From assembly GCA_023434855.1 (NCBI GenBank), contig JAEYSJ010000020.1, forward strand, positions 1 to 34,252: a stretch of DNA of 34,252 bases, given 5' to 3'. The DNA is from Bacillota bacterium (lineage in GTDB: Bacteria > Bacillota_C > Negativicutes > JAEYSJ01). The notes below the pieces were generated by a model. It was given only the letters and a program-made list of their open reading frames with translations, searched no databases and had not been told where the DNA came from. Positions 34,101-34,252 of this stretch are shown here, one piece after another. The translations under genes and the position numbers were made by a program. Position 1 is the first letter of the stretch. The number at the start of each line of letters is the position of its first letter.

Positions 34101-34252
34101 GATGATAAAAACAGGTAAAATAAATATGGTGGTCAATACATTGACTCATGGCAAAGAGCCGCAGCGGGACGGCTACAAAATTCGCCGGGCAACTGTTGAG
34201 CATGCGATTCCTTGCCTTACTTCCATGGATACAGCAAAGGAAGTTTTAAGTG
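31114..34252 (+). CDS. carB: Carbamoyl-phosphate synthase large subunit, 5' part
   Basis: ATG 31114 behind AAGGGGGAA. 1046 codons are open to the window end against about 1070 in the family, so only the C-terminal tip is missing. Two homologous ATP-grasp halves: [20 protein letters not shown] near the N-terminus and [18 protein letters not shown] near residue 555, each with [11 protein letters not shown] or [14 protein letters not shown] phosphate loops. The MGS-like allosteric domain begins near residue 930. It makes carbamoyl phosphate from bicarbonate, ATP and ammonia for pyrimidine (and arginine) synthesis. Confidence 0.97.
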   Translation, partial: MPKKETLHKVMVIGSGPIVIGQAAEFDYAGTQACRALRDEGLEVVLVNSNPATIMTDANIADRVYIEPLTPEFLEEVIAKERPDGLLATLGGQAGLNLAVKLAEQGILAKYDVELLGTSLEAIKKAEDREMFKDTMQEIGQPIPESTIVEDIESARKFAHEIGYPIIVRPAYTLGGTGGGIVFNENELVDVVNRGLKYSMIGQVLIERSVAGWKEIEYEVMRDAADNCIVVCNMENFDPVGIHTGDSIVVAPSQTLTDYEYQMLRSASLKIIRSLGIEGGCNVQYALDTNSSKYYVIEVNPRVSRSSALASKATGYPIAKVASKIAVGYHLDEIQNAVTQKTMACFEPTLDYLVVKFPRWPFDKFIFADRILGTQMKATGEVMSIDRSFEGALLKAVRSLEIGLHRLHIPEIAALSTDEIRNNLKLANDERLFVVAEALRRDIPIDEIYSITGIDKFFLEKILNIISMENKLHSAKLDTELMQSAKKMGFADRTIAELTGKTWEDIRDLRKCQQILPSYKMVDTCAAEFEAVTPYYYSTYAQEDEVATTDRRKVMVLGSGPIRIGQGVEFDYCSVHSVWALRELGLESIIVNNNPETVSTDFDTSDRLYFEPLTPEDVLNIIDKEQPEGVIVQFGGQTAINLAGPLARNGIKIMGTSVEDIDRAEDREKFDEVLEENGIPRPRGASVTSAEAAVAAARDIGYPVVVRPSYVLGGRAMEIVYNEAELTDYMGRAVKASPEHPVLVDRYMQGTEVEVDAISDGQDVLIPGIMEHVERAGVHSGDSIAVYPTQTLSAKVISIIVDYTKRLAVSLKVKGLINIQYVVVDEKVYVIEVNPRSSRTIPFLSKVTGVPMVNVATKVAMGATLTKLGYQPGLLPPKPYIAVKAPVFSFAKMQQVDISLGPEMKSTGEVMGTDYHYARALYKAIVAAGMNIPDHGTVLFTVADKDKEEAGELAKNFAELGYNLVATAGTAKYLQSLGLKVDIVHKVHEHKPDIIQMIKTGKINMVVNTLTHGKEPQRDGYKIRRATVEHAIPCLTSMDTAKEVLS

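Overview
The window looks like a piece of chromosome from an anaerobic, spore-forming, diderm Firmicute of the Negativicutes (Sporomusaceae-like). This is inferred from the mix of genes. Firmicute-type traits are PyrR-type attenuators on the pyrimidine operon, a YlbF-family protein and strong AGGAGG ribosome sites. Traits of cells with an outer membrane are an RND efflux pump with its periplasmic adaptor and a glutamyl-Q-tRNA(Asp) synthetase. No prophage, integrase, transposase gene or CRISPR array was seen.

Layout. 1-3296: 3' part of a lactate permease, a phenylacetate-CoA ligase-like enzyme and GluQ. 3309-8327: a self-contained efflux module (TetR regulator, membrane-fusion protein, RND pump) with two related palindromic operators and a strong terminator. 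8380-8915: a small transcription unit with a near-consensus promoter, a roughly 220-nt leader ending in a T-box-like attenuator, a 43-codon ORF and its own terminator. 8955-11655: a secreted DUF3298-like protein, a FliB-like Cys-cluster protein, and two unknown minus-strand genes separated by a 127-bp MITE-like palindromic element. 11806-14180: an E. coli-type YcaO with an added C-terminal Cys motif, convergent with a very Cys/His/Met-rich protein built of 13 hexapeptide repeats. 14357-16236: a secreted peptidoglycan-binding/3D-domain protein, a stand-alone starch-binding-type domain and a YlbF-family protein. 16304-20921: two nearly identical tRNA-Leu(CAA) genes bracketing a VIT1/CCC1-type transporter and KdpDE without kdpFABC. 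21053-23631: MsrB, a 72-codon ORF behind a sigma-54-like promoter, a dispersed hairpin repeat, a secreted M48 metallopeptidase and tRNA-Arg(ACG). 23699-27144: an AbgA-like M20 amidohydrolase, a secreted alpha/beta hydrolase and an iron-sulfur-flavoprotein-type reductase. 27353-34252: tandem PyrR-type attenuators followed by the tightly packed pyrB-pyrC-carA-carB operon, with carB cut by the window end.

How the genes work together. carA, carB, pyrB and pyrC cover carbamoyl phosphate to dihydroorotate and are probably attenuated by PyrR according to UMP level. The TetR protein probably represses itself and the pump. The least ordinary parts are the YcaO/Cys-repeat pair, the T-box-like leader with its micro-ORF, the sigma-54-like 72-codon unit, the two dispersed repeat elements and the doubled pyr attenuator.
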